From Flavobacterium sp. CF136 (lineage in GTDB: Bacteria > Bacteroidota > Bacteroidia > Flavobacteriales > Flavobacteriaceae): a stretch of 64,000 nucleotides of DNA. The notes below the pieces were generated by a model that saw only the letters and a program-made list of their open reading frames with translations, searched no databases and had not been told where the DNA came from. A program made the position numbers and the translations under genes. The stretch is taken from NCBI RefSeq assembly GCF_000282055.1, contig NZ_AKJZ01000022.1, forward strand, positions 51,697 to 115,696, written 5' to 3'. How positions within the stretch are numbered: the stretch's first letter is position 1; each line of letters begins with the position of its first letter. Positions 43,526 through 52,450 of this stretch are shown piece after piece.

Positions 43526-45019
43526 TTATAGTTCTATTTTAATATGATTTTTCCATTCCTGGTATATATCCTGATACCTTGATGTCAATGTTGAATTAGG
43601 TTCAATTCGTTCGATACATTTTAATCCATCAAACGCTTCTTCAAGTGAATTATAAAATCCATATCCGTAAGCAGCACCTCTTGCAGCACCTTCTGAACCG
43701 GAAGTATTATAAAGTTCTAAAGTAGTTTGAGTAGTATTGGTGAAAATTTCCCTGAAAACGGGACTCAAAAATAAATTTGAATTCCCGGCTCTTACTATAT
43801 TTCCTGATACACCAACAGATTTCATAACATCAAAACCATAGTTCATGGCAAACACGATACCTTCGCAGGCAGCACGGACCAAATGTGAAGACTGATGAAT
43901 ATTAAAGTTTAGATTCTGAATTCCGGAATTAGCATTTTTATTATTGAAGATACGTTCAACACCATTCCCGAAAGGATAAAAGCGAAGTCCGTTACTTCCC
44001 GGTTCAGCTTTTGCAGCCTCGGCATTTAACGCCTCATAAGATATCAGGCCATTTCTGTCTGTTGACATGATTTTACGCAGCCATTGATATAAAATTCCGG
44101 AACCGTTGATACAAAGCAAAACACCATTGTTTTTTTGCAATTCTGTATTGTTTACATGCAAAAAAGTATTGACTCTGTTTTGTTTATCGTATGCATCCTG
44201 ATTACTAACCGCATAAATCACCGCTGAAGTTCCTGCTGTAGTAGCAATTTCTCCAGGTTTCAAAACATTAAGGGATAATGCATTATTTGGCTGATCACCA
44301 GCTCTGTAAGTAATTTTTGTATTTAATTCTAATCCTAATTCCTGAGCAATTTCAGGATGGATTGTCGCCTGAATTCCAAAACTTGAAACAATTTCCGGAA
44401 CAATATCTTCTGACAATCCCATTTGAGAAAGGATTTCAGTTGCTAATTTCCCTTCTGAGAAGTTCCATAAAGCTGCTTCTGATAATCCGGAGGTACTAAT
44501 TTGAGCTATTTTTGAAAGTTTTGCTGCAATAAAATCGCCCGGAAGCATCATATATTTTGCTTTTTCAAAAATTTCAGGTTCATTGTCTTTAACCCATTTT
44601 AATTTTGAAGCGGTAAAATTTCCCGGACTCCCTAAAATTTGTTTCTGACAATTTTCAGAACCCATTTTATTATAAATTTCGTCTCCGATAACAGCTGCGC
44701 GGCTGTCACACCAAATAATTGAAGAACGAACCGGATTTAAATTTTCATCGGTTAAAACCAGACCATGCATTTGATAAGCAATTCCAATTCCTGCAATTTT
44801 TTTTAAGTCAATGTTTTGATGAGCTCCCAGTTTTTTTATTCCGTCTTTCACATATTGCCACCAGGATTCAGGATCTTGTTCAGCCCATCCAAATTGAGCT
44901 GCCAAAATTGGCATTTCAAAATCAGGAACAGTTACGCTACCAACACTTATTCCTTTTTCAGGATTAAATACCGATAACTTAATTGAAGAGCTTCCTAAAT
45001 CTATTCCTAAAAAAAGCAT
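43526..45019 (-). CDS. xylB: xylulokinase
   Basis: 497 residues, FGGY kinase family. N-terminal phosphate loop FLGIDLGSSSIKLSVF, substrate block GIGIAYQMHGLVL ... IIWCDSRA, catalytic Asp in YRAGDQPNNALSLNVLKPGEI (GDQ motif), and the C-terminal ATP/FGGY signature VRAACEGIVFAMNYGFDVM and AGNSNLFLSPVFREIF. It phosphorylates D-xylulose to xylulose-5-phosphate. It is the first gene of the minus-strand locus and shares a 388-bp divergent control region with the NUDIX regulators. Confidence 0.97.
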   Translation of the reverse strand: MLFLGIDLGSSSIKLSVFNPEKGISVGSVTVPDFEMPILAAQFGWAEQDPESWWQYVKDGIKKLGAHQNIDLKKIAGIGIAYQMHGLVLTDENLNPVRSSIIWCDSRAAVIGDEIYNKMGSENCQKQILGSPGNFTASKLKWVKDNEPEIFEKAKYMMLPGDFIAAKLSKIAQISTSGLSEAALWNFSEGKLATEILSQMGLSEDIVPEIVSSFGIQATIHPEIAQELGLELNTKITYRAGDQPNNALSLNVLKPGEIATTAGTSAVIYAVSNQDAYDKQNRVNTFLHVNNTELQKNNGVLLCINGSGILYQWLRKIMSTDRNGLISYEALNAEAAKAEPGSNGLRFYPFGNGVERIFNNKNANSGIQNLNFNIHQSSHLVRAACEGIVFAMNYGFDVMKSVGVSGNIVRAGNSNLFLSPVFREIFTNTTQTTLELYNTSGSEGAARGAAYGYGFYNSLEEAFDGLKCIERIEPNSTLTSRYQDIYQEWKNHIKIEL

Positions 45020-45407
45020 TTTTTGAATTTTTTAATTACACTTAATTGTTCATCAATTAACTTATAGTCAAAATGCATTTATCTTATGGTTAATTTGACT
45101 ACAAGTGTAGCACAATTTTTCTATATTAACAAAAATTTAGGTTTATTTTTTTGCAATTACCATAATTCCAGATGCCTTTTTATAAATATAACAAAATATG
45201 CCGTAAGTTTTAAATAAATATTATTAATAAAATATCATTTTATTCATTTGACTGACAAAGATTTAAAGGCATTTTTTTAATTAATCACTTTTTAACAATG
45301 CTTTTTTTCTTAATATTTAACTTTTTTTTACATTATCAAAAAATATGTCAGTTTATAAGAGTATACTATTACTTTTATTTATTTAATTTGTCAAAATTTT
45401 AATAAAC
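45020..45407. other. 388-bp divergent control region
   Basis: Strongly A+T-rich and without a gene. It carries the xylB promoter/operator candidates (45061-45132), an additional TTTGACTGACAAAG at 45247-45260 and a TTTGTCAAA at 45387-45395 close to the first regulator start. A one-mismatch -7 (TTAATTTG, 45383-45390) may serve the regulator genes. Confidence 0.5.
45061..45132 (-). promoter_or_regulatory. xylB promoter with paired TTTGACTA boxes (candidate operator)
   Basis: Minus-strand TTG (45132-45130), 20 bp, then TACACTTG (45109-45102) fits the Bacteroidota promoter with one -7 mismatch. Two copies of one box face each other: TTTTGACTATAAG on the minus strand (45073-45061) and TTTGACTACAAG on the plus strand (45094-45105). 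The second overlaps the -7 element. This is what a repressor or inducer-responsive site for the adjacent NUDIX regulators would look like; binding is inferred. Confidence 0.45.
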
Positions 45408-46124
45408 ATGGTTAATAATTCAGATAATGATACTATTGTGAAAAGCGATCATTCAGCGATGAACGCTATTACAATTGACTGTGTTATTTTTGGTTTTGAC
45501 AAAGGAAGTCTGGAAGTACTTTTAGTACAGCACGGAGAAGGAATAAGCAAAGGAAAATGGGGGCTTCCAGGAGGATGGATTAATAAAAAAGAAAGTACTG
45601 ATGATGCTGCTCATCGATTATTAAATGAGTTAACAGCATTAGACCATATCTATCTGGAACAATTGAAAGCCTTTGGAAATCCCGACAGATTCCCGCTTAG
45701 ACGTGTTATCACTATTGGTTATTATGCCCTAATTAAAAGAGAAGACTATAATATTAAAGCAGGTTTTACGGCATCAGACGCCAAATGGTATAAGATCAAT
45801 GAAATTCCTGATTTAATATATGATCATAATGAAATCCTGGCTTATAGCCTGCAACATTTACGTAACAGAGTAAAACAGACACCAATTGGGTTCAATCTTT
45901 TGCCTGAAAAATTTACTTTATTACAATTAATGCATTTATATGAAGAGATATTAGGAATTGAAATGGATAAATCTAATTTCAGACGAAAAATTCTTCATAT
46001 GAAATTACTGGTTGCACTTGATGAAAAACAACAGGATGTTTCGCACAGGGCAGCAAAATTGTACAAATTTGATTCAGAGATTTATAAAAAACTTACTGAA
46101 AAAGGATTTAATTTTGAATTTTAA
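45408..46124 (+). CDS. NUDIX-domain winged-helix transcriptional regulator (first of tandem)
   Basis: 238 residues. The NUDIX-like sensor domain occupies about 20-155 and a winged-helix domain about 160-238. The Nudix box (GGWINKKESTDDAAHRLLNEL) keeps the first Gly/Glu spacing, but the catalytic REUxEE core reads RLLNEL, so pyrophosphatase activity is unlikely. This is the pattern of the NrtR/AraR-type Bacteroidota regulators, in which the Nudix fold senses a sugar or nucleotide. Divergent position to xylB suggests control of the xylose/PUL operon. It shares a nearly identical C-terminus with the next gene, 22 bp downstream. Confidence 0.87.
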   Translation: MVNNSDNDTIVKSDHSAMNAITIDCVIFGFDKGSLEVLLVQHGEGISKGKWGLPGGWINKKESTDDAAHRLLNELTALDHIYLEQLKAFGNPDRFPLRRVITIGYYALIKREDYNIKAGFTASDAKWYKINEIPDLIYDHNEILAYSLQHLRNRVKQTPIGFNLLPEKFTLLQLMHLYEEILGIEMDKSNFRRKILHMKLLVALDEKQQDVSHRAAKLYKFDSEIYKKLTEKGFNFEF

Positions 46125-46146
46125 AACTCGCTTATAAAAGCAAAAA

Positions 46147-46881
46147 ATGACATTTCAACATTCTAAAAATACTCCAGAAATTGACAAGACAGCTTCAGAA
46201 GTTATGAAACCTGTTATAGACGGAATCACGATCGACTGCGTTATATTTGGATTTAACAAAGGAAATCTCGAAGTTCTTTTGGCACATCATGCCGAAGGAG
46301 AAAGCATAGGAAAATGGGGACTTCTTGGAGGCTGGTTAAAAAAAGAAGAAAGTTCCGATGATGCGGCACAGCGAATATTGTATGAACTTACCAGTCTTGA
46401 TAATATCTATCTGGAACAATTAAAAGCTTTTACAGATCCAAATCGTGTAAGCGGAAGAAGAGTAGTTACTATTGGTTATTATACATTAGTAAACAGGGAA
46501 GACTATAATGTAAAAGCCGGATTAACCTTAATGGAAGCAACCTGGCACAAAATCAACGAAATACCTGATTTGATTTTTGACCATAACGAAATTTTAGACT
46601 TTAGTCTGATGCAATTGCAAAATAGAGTTCGTCAGGCCCCTATTGGTTTTAATCTTCTGCCCGAAAAATTCACATTATTGCAATTAATGCATCTTTATGA
46701 AGAAATATTAGGAATTGAATTGGACAAATCAAATTTCCGCAGAAAAATTTTACATATGAAACTGCTCGTTGCATTAGATGAAAAGCAACAGGATGTTTCG
46801 CACAGGGCAGCAAAATTATACAAATTTGACCCCGCAATTTACAAAAAACTAACAGAAAAAGGATTCAATTTTGAGTTTTAA
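46147..46881 (+). CDS. NUDIX-domain winged-helix transcriptional regulator (second of tandem)
   Basis: 244 residues, paralogue of the preceding gene with the same layout. The Nudix box is again degenerate (GGWLKKEESSDDAAQRILYEL). Over the sensor half the two proteins are about 70% identical, but the last 80 residues (from PIGFNLLPEKF) differ at only three positions. That implies the same DNA site with diverged ligand recognition, kept alike by selection or gene conversion. It is probably co-transcribed with the first regulator. A combined xylose plus other-sugar response is a reasonable but untested reading. Confidence 0.87.
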   Translation: MTFQHSKNTPEIDKTASEVMKPVIDGITIDCVIFGFNKGNLEVLLAHHAEGESIGKWGLLGGWLKKEESSDDAAQRILYELTSLDNIYLEQLKAFTDPNRVSGRRVVTIGYYTLVNREDYNVKAGLTLMEATWHKINEIPDLIFDHNEILDFSLMQLQNRVRQAPIGFNLLPEKFTLLQLMHLYEEILGIELDKSNFRRKILHMKLLVALDEKQQDVSHRAAKLYKFDPAIYKKLTEKGFNFEF

Positions 46882-46946
46882 AGCTAGTTTTAAATCTCAG
46901 AATTTAACTATCGGACAACTACATTCCAGAATCCAAAACTTTGCCC

Positions 46947-46954
46947 TATCTTTG
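46947..46954 (+). promoter_or_regulatory. -7 element of lepA promoter
   Basis: TATCTTTG fits TAnnTTTG exactly and is followed by GCGCC, as often seen at flavobacterial promoters, about 93 bp before lepA. No clear -33 TTG is at the expected distance. Confidence 0.5.
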
Positions 46955-47046
46955 CGCCTTAATAACATGCTCTACAGCAATTGCTATAGCGTAAATTTAT
47001 ACCCGAAAAAATACTTAAAACTCGTATAGAGAATTGAAATAGAAAA

Positions 47047-48843
47047 ATGAAGAAGATACGTAACTTTTGCATTATTGCACACATTGACCACGGTAAAAGT
47101 ACACTGGCAGACCGTTTACTTGGCGCCACACAAACCGTTACAGCTCGTGAGGAAAAAGCACAATTGCTTGACAACATGGATCTGGAACGTGAGCGTGGAA
47201 TTACCATTAAAAGTCACGCCATTCAGATGGAGTACACTTATAAAGGAGAAGAATATATTTTAAATTTAATTGACACTCCCGGTCACGTTGACTTTTCATA
47301 CGAAGTTTCAAGATCAATTGCTGCCTGCGAAGGTGCCCTTTTGATTGTAGATGCTGCACAAAGCATTCAGGCACAAACGATTTCGAATTTATATTTAGCT
47401 TTAGAAAATGATCTGGAAATTATTCCGGTTTTGAATAAAGTAGATTTACCAAGTGCTAATCCTGAAGAAGTTAGTGATGACATTATTGATTTATTAGGAT
47501 GTAAATTAGAAGATATTATTCATGCTTCCGGAAAAACAGGTTTTGGTGTTGAAAATATTTTGGCAGCCATTATCGAAAAAATCCCGGCTCCAAAAGGAAA
47601 TGTTGACGAACCGTTACAAGCATTGATTTTTGATTCACATTACAATCCATTTCGTGGAATTGAGGTAATCTTCAGAGTTATGAATGGAGAAATCCGTAAA
47701 GGGCAAAAAATTAAATTCATGGCTACCGGCAATGAATATTTTGCTGATGAAGTGGGAACTTTAAAATTGAACCAGGTTCCAAAAAATGTAATTTCTACCG
47801 GTGATGTTGGCTATTTAATTTCTGGAATTAAAGAAGCCAAAGAGGTAAAAGTTGGTGATACACTGACAGATGCCAAAACCCCAACTACTAATATGATTAC
47901 AGGTTTCGAAGATGTAAAACCAATGGTTTTCGCCGGAATTTATCCTGTTGACACGGAAGATTATGAAGATCTGCGTTCTTCTATGGAAAAACTGCAACTG
48001 AATGATGCTTCGTTGGTATTTACACCTGAAAGTTCAGCAGCTTTAGGATTTGGTTTCCGTTGTGGATTCTTAGGAATGCTGCACATGGAAATTATTCAGG
48101 AGCGTTTAGAACGTGAGTTCGATATGACTGTAATTACTACAGTTCCTAACGTTTCATATTTGGCTTACACCAAAAAAGATCCTGAAACTCCATTTGTAGT
48201 AAACAATCCTTCTGACTTACCTGAACCATCTCGTTTAGACAGAGTTGAAGAACCATATATTAAAGCAACCATCATTACAAAAGCTGATTTCGTTGGAAAC
48301 GTAATGAGTTTATGTATCGAAAAACGTGGTCAAATTACCAATCAAACGTATTTGACTACAGAACGTGTTGAATTGAATTTTGATATGCCTTTGGCTGAGA
48401 TTGTATTCGATTTTTACGATCGTTTAAAAACAGTTTCCAAAGGTTATGCTTCTTTTGATTACTCTCCAATCGGAATGAGAACTTCAAAACTAGTTAAGCT
48501 TGATGTTCTTTTGAATTCTCAGACTGTTGATGCGCTTTCTGCCTTGATCCATGAAGACAATGCATATAACATCGGTAAAAAAATGACCGAGAAATTACGT
48601 GAACTGATTCCGAGACAACAATTTGACATTCCGATTCAGGCAGCAATTGGAGCTAAGATTATTGCACGTGAAACTATCAAAGCACTTCGTAAAGACGTTA
48701 CCGCAAAATGTTATGGTGGAGATATTTCACGTAAGCGTAAATTGCTGGAAAAACAGAAAAAAGGTAAAAAACGTATGAGACAAGTTGGAAATGTTGAAAT
48801 TCCTCAAGAAGCTTTTATGGCTGTTTTGAAACTTAACGACTAA
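47047..48843 (+). CDS. lepA: elongation factor 4 (LepA), ribosome back-translocase GTPase
   Basis: 598 residues, the normal length. GTPase motifs: G1 [16 protein letters not shown]2/G3 [12 protein letters not shown] and [16 protein letters not shown]4 NKVDLPSA, G5 [13 protein letters not shown] ([10 protein letters not shown]). EF-G-like domains II, III and V follow. The LepA-specific C-terminal domain contains the basic [23 protein letters not shown] stretch. It acts on ribosomes during initiation or stalled elongation. A single-gene unit; the terminator-like hairpin is at 48885-48916. Confidence 0.98.
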   Translation: MKKIRNFCIIAHIDHGKSTLADRLLGATQTVTAREEKAQLLDNMDLERERGITIKSHAIQMEYTYKGEEYILNLIDTPGHVDFSYEVSRSIAACEGALLIVDAAQSIQAQTISNLYLALENDLEIIPVLNKVDLPSANPEEVSDDIIDLLGCKLEDIIHASGKTGFGVENILAAIIEKIPAPKGNVDEPLQALIFDSHYNPFRGIEVIFRVMNGEIRKGQKIKFMATGNEYFADEVGTLKLNQVPKNVISTGDVGYLISGIKEAKEVKVGDTLTDAKTPTTNMITGFEDVKPMVFAGIYPVDTEDYEDLRSSMEKLQLNDASLVFTPESSAALGFGFRCGFLGMLHMEIIQERLEREFDMTVITTVPNVSYLAYTKKDPETPFVVNNPSDLPEPSRLDRVEEPYIKATIITKADFVGNVMSLCIEKRGQITNQTYLTTERVELNFDMPLAEIVFDFYDRLKTVSKGYASFDYSPIGMRTSKLVKLDVLLNSQTVDALSALIHEDNAYNIGKKMTEKLRELIPRQQFDIPIQAAIGAKIIARETIKALRKDVTAKCYGGDISRKRKLLEKQKKGKKRMRQVGNVEIPQEAFMAVLKLND

Positions 48844-48884
48844 TTCTTTTTAGAAAATAGAAGCAAGAGCAAAGAATATAGACT

Positions 48885-48916
48885 AACCCAATGACGAAAG
48901 TTGTTGGGTTTTTTGT
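48885..48916 (+). terminator. lepA terminator
   Basis: AACCCAA (48885-48891) pairs with TTGGGTT (48904-48910), followed by a T-rich run (TTTTGTTTTATTTATTTTG), about 42 bp after the lepA stop. Confidence 0.8.
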
Positions 48917-48956
48917 TTTATTTATTTTGACCAATTCAAATATGGATATGGATTAT

Positions 48957-49077
48957 GTAGACGCACTGCTGTGCGCCTCTACGCATATACTGTGAAGATA
49001 CAGATTGTGGGAAATGATTTTTTTTCCACAACAATTCTTGACACAGATTGTAGAGGCGCACAGCAGTGCGTCTCCAC
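48957..49077. repeat. inverted-repeat element with GACGCACTGCTGTGCG arms
   Basis: Fills the 351-bp gap 48844-49194. The left arm (48957-48983) and right arm (49050-49077) match over about 23 bp in inverted orientation, and each arm is itself partly palindromic. The inside has a small hairpin (TTGTGG...CCACAA). GTAGAGGCGCACAGCAGTGC is a repeat type seen in many genomes; it looks like a MITE-like or REP-like insertion. No coding capacity. Confidence 0.65.
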
Positions 49078-49140
49078 GCAAAGAATTTCAAAAAGAGAAA
49101 TTTTGTTTTTAGTAATTAAAAGCAAAACCCTAAACCTTTG

Positions 49141-49148
49141 TATCTTTG
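49141..49148 (+). promoter_or_regulatory. -7 element before the WYL regulator
   Basis: TATCTTTG, an exact TAnnTTTG match, 46 bp before the ATG at 49195. The -33 element is not convincing. Confidence 0.45.
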
Positions 49149-49194
49149 AACCTTTGTATTTATAAAAAACTCAGTAACTCAGAACCTTCAAAAA

Positions 49195-50154
49195 ATGGAC
49201 GAAACCCCAAAACGATTTGACCGAATTGTCGCCATCCTGATTCAATTGCAATCTAAAAAAATTGTAAAAGCACAGGAACTGGCAGATCGTTTTGAAGTTA
49301 GTTTAAGAACTATTTACAGAGATATCCGAACTTTGGAAGCCTCCGGAGTTCCTATTTACAGTGAAGCCGGAGTTGGTTATGCATTAATGGATGGTTACAG
49401 ATTACCCCCCGTTATGTTTACCCGCGAGGAAGTTAGCAGTTTTATTGCTGCAGAAAAACTGATGCAGAAATTTACCGATCCTTCTCTTGGAAATCATTAT
49501 GCTTCGGCGATGTATAAATTAAAATCGGTTTTGCGAAGTACGGATAAAGACTGGCTTTCGAATATAGAATCAAAAATTCTGATGCAGGCTTCAGAGCCAA
49601 TGTTTAATGATAATTCTCCTAATACTCTGGCTCTTTTGTTTGAAAGTATTGCTGAGGAAAAACAAATTCAGCTTTCATACAAAACCTTAGAAGCTGAAGA
49701 AGCAAGCCATAGAAATATTGAGCCTGTTGGTGTTTTTCATGAAAACAATAACTGGTATTTTTTAGGATATTGTCATTTAAGGAAAGATTACCGTCAATTT
49801 AGAACGGACAGAATTCAGGGCATTAAAAAAACAGATCTGAAATTTACTATCGAACACGATTCACTGGAAACGTATCTGAACAAAAAAGACCAGCCAGCTC
49901 CAAAAACAAAAGTCCGAATCTTGGTTGAGAAAAAAATTGTAAAATATCTGATGACCGAAAGAAAATATCATGGCTTTATTTCGGAAAAAGAAATAGACGG
50001 GCAAATAGAAATGACATTTATGTCATGTGATATCGAAAGTAGTTTTCCGCGTTGGTTTTTGATGTTTGGGGATTATGCCAAAATCCTGGAACCGGAAAGA
50101 CTAAAAACAAGAGCACTCGAATTACTCGAAATCAATAAAAAAAGACTTCTATAA
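49195..50154 (+). CDS. HTH-WYL domain transcriptional regulator (YafY type)
   Basis: 319 residues. N-terminal HTH_11 (FDRIVAILIQLQSKKIVKAQELADRFEVSLRTIYRDIRTLE, residues ~8-48) with the wing SGVPIYSEAGVGYAL, a linker, a WYL domain (~150-215) in which the signature reads NNWYFLGYCHLRKDYRQFRTDRI, and a C-terminal WCX-type extension. WYL regulators respond to nucleic acid or small ligands and control DNA-damage, defence or metabolic genes. Two DinB-family genes lie convergently downstream, a common neighbourhood for YafY-like proteins, but their regulation is not shown by the sequence. Confidence 0.9.
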   Translation: MDETPKRFDRIVAILIQLQSKKIVKAQELADRFEVSLRTIYRDIRTLEASGVPIYSEAGVGYALMDGYRLPPVMFTREEVSSFIAAEKLMQKFTDPSLGNHYASAMYKLKSVLRSTDKDWLSNIESKILMQASEPMFNDNSPNTLALLFESIAEEKQIQLSYKTLEAEEASHRNIEPVGVFHENNNWYFLGYCHLRKDYRQFRTDRIQGIKKTDLKFTIEHDSLETYLNKKDQPAPKTKVRILVEKKIVKYLMTERKYHGFISEKEIDGQIEMTFMSCDIESSFPRWFLMFGDYAKILEPERLKTRALELLEINKKRLL

Positions 50155-50155
50155 A

Positions 50156-50188
50156 AAACTCCTAAAATGAAATTCATCTTAGGAGTTT
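50156..50188. terminator. bidirectional terminator between convergent genes
   Basis: AAACTCCTAA (50156-50165) pairs with TTAGGAGTTT (50179-50188), between the WYL gene and the DinB gene transcribed toward it. Confidence 0.75.
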
Positions 50189-50215
50189 AGGCTTTGCTTT
50201 TTGAAAAATAATTAT

Positions 50216-50713
50216 TTATTGCCCTTTTACAACATTATAAAAATTATAATCCGTATTTGATGCATCGGTAATCCCAATATTTCGGCCAATGGTAACAATT
50301 TGTCCTCTGTGGTAAGTTCCGTGATTTACAACCTGCAGCAAATATTCGCTAAGAGGAAATTCACACTGAAACCAGGGATTATCGATTTTAATTTCCTTAG
50401 CTAATTGTTCGTCAGACAATGAATTTATATACTCAGCTAGTTTTGCTGAGCTTTGCAGTAATCTTTTAAATATTTCATTTTTATTTAAATCAACATTTTC
50501 TTTCTTTTCAAATACTCCGGTTTCTGAAATTACCGAATACCAATATTCTTCTGTTTCCCAAATATGATTCAGCGTTTTGGCAATACTGGAATAACTTGAC
50601 GGAACTTCCTTATGAAGTAAATCATCTGATTTTTCAGAAAGCCAATTTGCAAATTGCTGGTTAACCCATAAATTATAATTGGCATAATTAGTCATTAATT
50701 TTTTTAAGCTCAT
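50216..50713 (-). CDS. DinB family protein, 165 aa
   Basis: Four-helix-bundle DinB/YfiT-like fold with the metal-binding histidine pattern: His in AKTLNHIWETEEYW (~residue 47) and the paired His in VVNHGTYHRGQIV (~131-135). It starts MSLKKLMTNYANYNLWVNQQF, typical of the subfamily. In other bacteria such proteins are putative metal-dependent thiol-transferases or hydrolases, with roles in stress or low-molecular-weight thiol chemistry. The specific reaction here is unknown. It is 43 bp downstream of a second DinB-family gene. Confidence 0.88.
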   Translation of the reverse strand: MSLKKLMTNYANYNLWVNQQFANWLSEKSDDLLHKEVPSSYSSIAKTLNHIWETEEYWYSVISETGVFEKKENVDLNKNEIFKRLLQSSAKLAEYINSLSDEQLAKEIKIDNPWFQCEFPLSEYLLQVVNHGTYHRGQIVTIGRNIGITDASNTDYNFYNVVKGQ

Positions 50714-50756
50714 ATTATTTAATTTTTGAATTATTTAAAAGATTGCTGCAGTTTTG

Positions 50757-51239
50757 CTATTGTCTTTCCCAGAAAAATGGCGGCTCGATATTTAAAGCTC
50801 TTAAATAAACATATCCCTGCCCGCGATGATGCACTTCATTATCAATAAAATATAAGATATTATGAATGATAGGGAATTCATACTGCCCAAAAAGATTAAA
50901 CGTTTCATTAAAATCTTCAATCGATAATTTTTCCCAATATTGATTAATTTCTGCAGTTGCTTCGTCCCATTTTTCAAGATATTGAGCTTTAAAAATTAAT
51001 TTTTCAGTTCCTTCAGTATAAGGCTTACTATCTCTGTTTACAATTCCCTTTAGAGCTGGAGCTGCTATGGCTAAAAGCTCATCAACTAATTTCGCAAAGG
51101 GTCTCATCCCTCCTATTGAAAATTCAAAAAAATCTTTTTCAGGAAAAAGCTCAATTACACGACGTGTCAGAGCACGATGTCCTTGCCAGTGTTTTAATAA
51201 ATCTTCCGGTGTAATTACTTGCGCTGCTAATGTTTTCAT
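50757..51239 (-). CDS. DinB family protein, 160 aa
   Basis: A second DinB-like bundle: ITPEDLLKHWQGHRALTRRVIELF at the N-terminus (first His ~17-22), a central helix MRPFAKLVDELLAIAAPAL, and the C-terminal metal motif YFIDNEVHHRGQGYVYLRAL (~132-151). It is only distantly similar to its neighbour, so the two are not a recent duplication. It is the probable first gene of a two-gene unit facing the WYL regulator. The exact function is unknown. Confidence 0.85.
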   Translation of the reverse strand: MKTLAAQVITPEDLLKHWQGHRALTRRVIELFPEKDFFEFSIGGMRPFAKLVDELLAIAAPALKGIVNRDSKPYTEGTEKLIFKAQYLEKWDEATAEINQYWEKLSIEDFNETFNLFGQYEFPIIHNILYFIDNEVHHRGQGYVYLRALNIEPPFFWERQ

Positions 51240-51336
51240 AATTTTAAAGTTTTAATATTTTTAATACTTCAAAATTAAAGAGGGCTGGTGACAACAGTTT
51301 GTCAGCAGGAAAAAATATTTTTTATTACTATTTTTA

Positions 51337-52269
51337 TTATTTATTCTTTAACCACTCAAACAAACGATTTGCATCTTCAAATTTAAATAATTGCGTGCCT
51401 TCATTCATAGTTGCAGCAGATCCGCAGGCAACTCCCCAGCGAATGACTTCTTTTAAACTTTTGTCTTGTGACAATGCCCAAACCATTCCGCCAACCATAC
51501 TATCACCAGCTCCAACGGTGCTTTTCTTGGCAACATTTGGTGCAGGAACATATTCATAATCATCTTTTGTTACCAGAACTGCACCTTGTGGCCCAAGTGA
51601 AACCACTACAATTTCGGCTCCGCCTTTTGCAATAATTTTTTTGGCAGCTTCATTTACTTCTTCCATTTCCAGGCGTTCTACCCCAACTAATTTTGCCAAT
51701 TCACCAACATTTGGTTTTATAAGATAAGCACCTGTTTCTAAAACTTTCTTTAAAGCATCCCCGGAAGTATCAACAATTAATTTAGAATTTGATTTTTTAG
51801 CAATTTCAGCCACTTTCTGATAAAAATCAGAAGATAAACCTTCATTTAAACTTCCACTTGCCACTAAAAATTTTGGTTTTAAATTCGATAATGTTTCCAA
51901 CACTTTCTGACTTTCCAAATCAGATAAATTTCCTCCGGAGAAACCAAAACGATATTGCGAATTTGTGTTATCATCTACCGCAATAAAATTTTCTCTTGTC
52001 GGGGTTTTGGTTTCAATTGCTTCAAAATCTATCTTTTCTTTTTTTACTAAGTCTTTCAGCATTTCGCCAATTGGTCCGCCTGAAGCAAAAACGGCTAAAG
52101 AACTTCCGTGCAGGCGTGCAATAGCTTTAGAAACGTTAATTCCACCACCGCCTGCATCAAACAAAGGTTCTTTGCATCTTATTTTCTGTTCTGCAATTAA
52201 ACCTGAAAAATGTGTGCTTTTATCTACCGAAGGATTTACGGTGAGTGTAACTATATCAAATGATTTCAT
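51337..52269 (-). CDS. pfkB: PfkB-family 6-phosphofructokinase (Pfk-2 type)
   Basis: 310 residues, ribokinase-like fold. Substrate region TLTVNPSVDKSTHF and DAGGGGINVSKAIARLHG, anion-hole and catalytic motif STVGAGDSMVGGMVWAL (Asp base) near residues 248-264, and VVSLGPQGAVLV before it. The match to E. coli Pfk-2 is close along the whole length (for example FEPGGGGINVARAIA there). Likely reaction: ATP-dependent phosphorylation of fructose-6-phosphate. 1-phosphofructokinase or tagatose-6-phosphate kinase activity cannot be excluded. Transcribed alone, divergent from the surface protein gene. Confidence 0.85.
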   Translation of the reverse strand: MKSFDIVTLTVNPSVDKSTHFSGLIAEQKIRCKEPLFDAGGGGINVSKAIARLHGSSLAVFASGGPIGEMLKDLVKKEKIDFEAIETKTPTRENFIAVDDNTNSQYRFGFSGGNLSDLESQKVLETLSNLKPKFLVASGSLNEGLSSDFYQKVAEIAKKSNSKLIVDTSGDALKKVLETGAYLIKPNVGELAKLVGVERLEMEEVNEAAKKIIAKGGAEIVVVSLGPQGAVLVTKDDYEYVPAPNVAKKSTVGAGDSMVGGMVWALSQDKSLKEVIRWGVACGSAATMNEGTQLFKFEDANRLFEWLKNK

Positions 52270-52450
52270 TTTTGTACTGTGGGAATAATGGTTTGAATTA
52301 AGACGTAATAAAACTGTTTATGCAATTTAATAAAATTAAAATTGCCAATCGCTTTTCTGTAAATAATAATATAAAATCATAAAATACTGACAATCATAGT
52401 TTTAAAAGCAAAATAACTCGTACCTTTAAGTACCAGATAAAATCCGGATT

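Noticed and set aside
44317..44499. Plus-strand small frames inside xylB and other PUL genes
   Set aside because: All are antisense to long, motif-rich coding regions and lack start signals.
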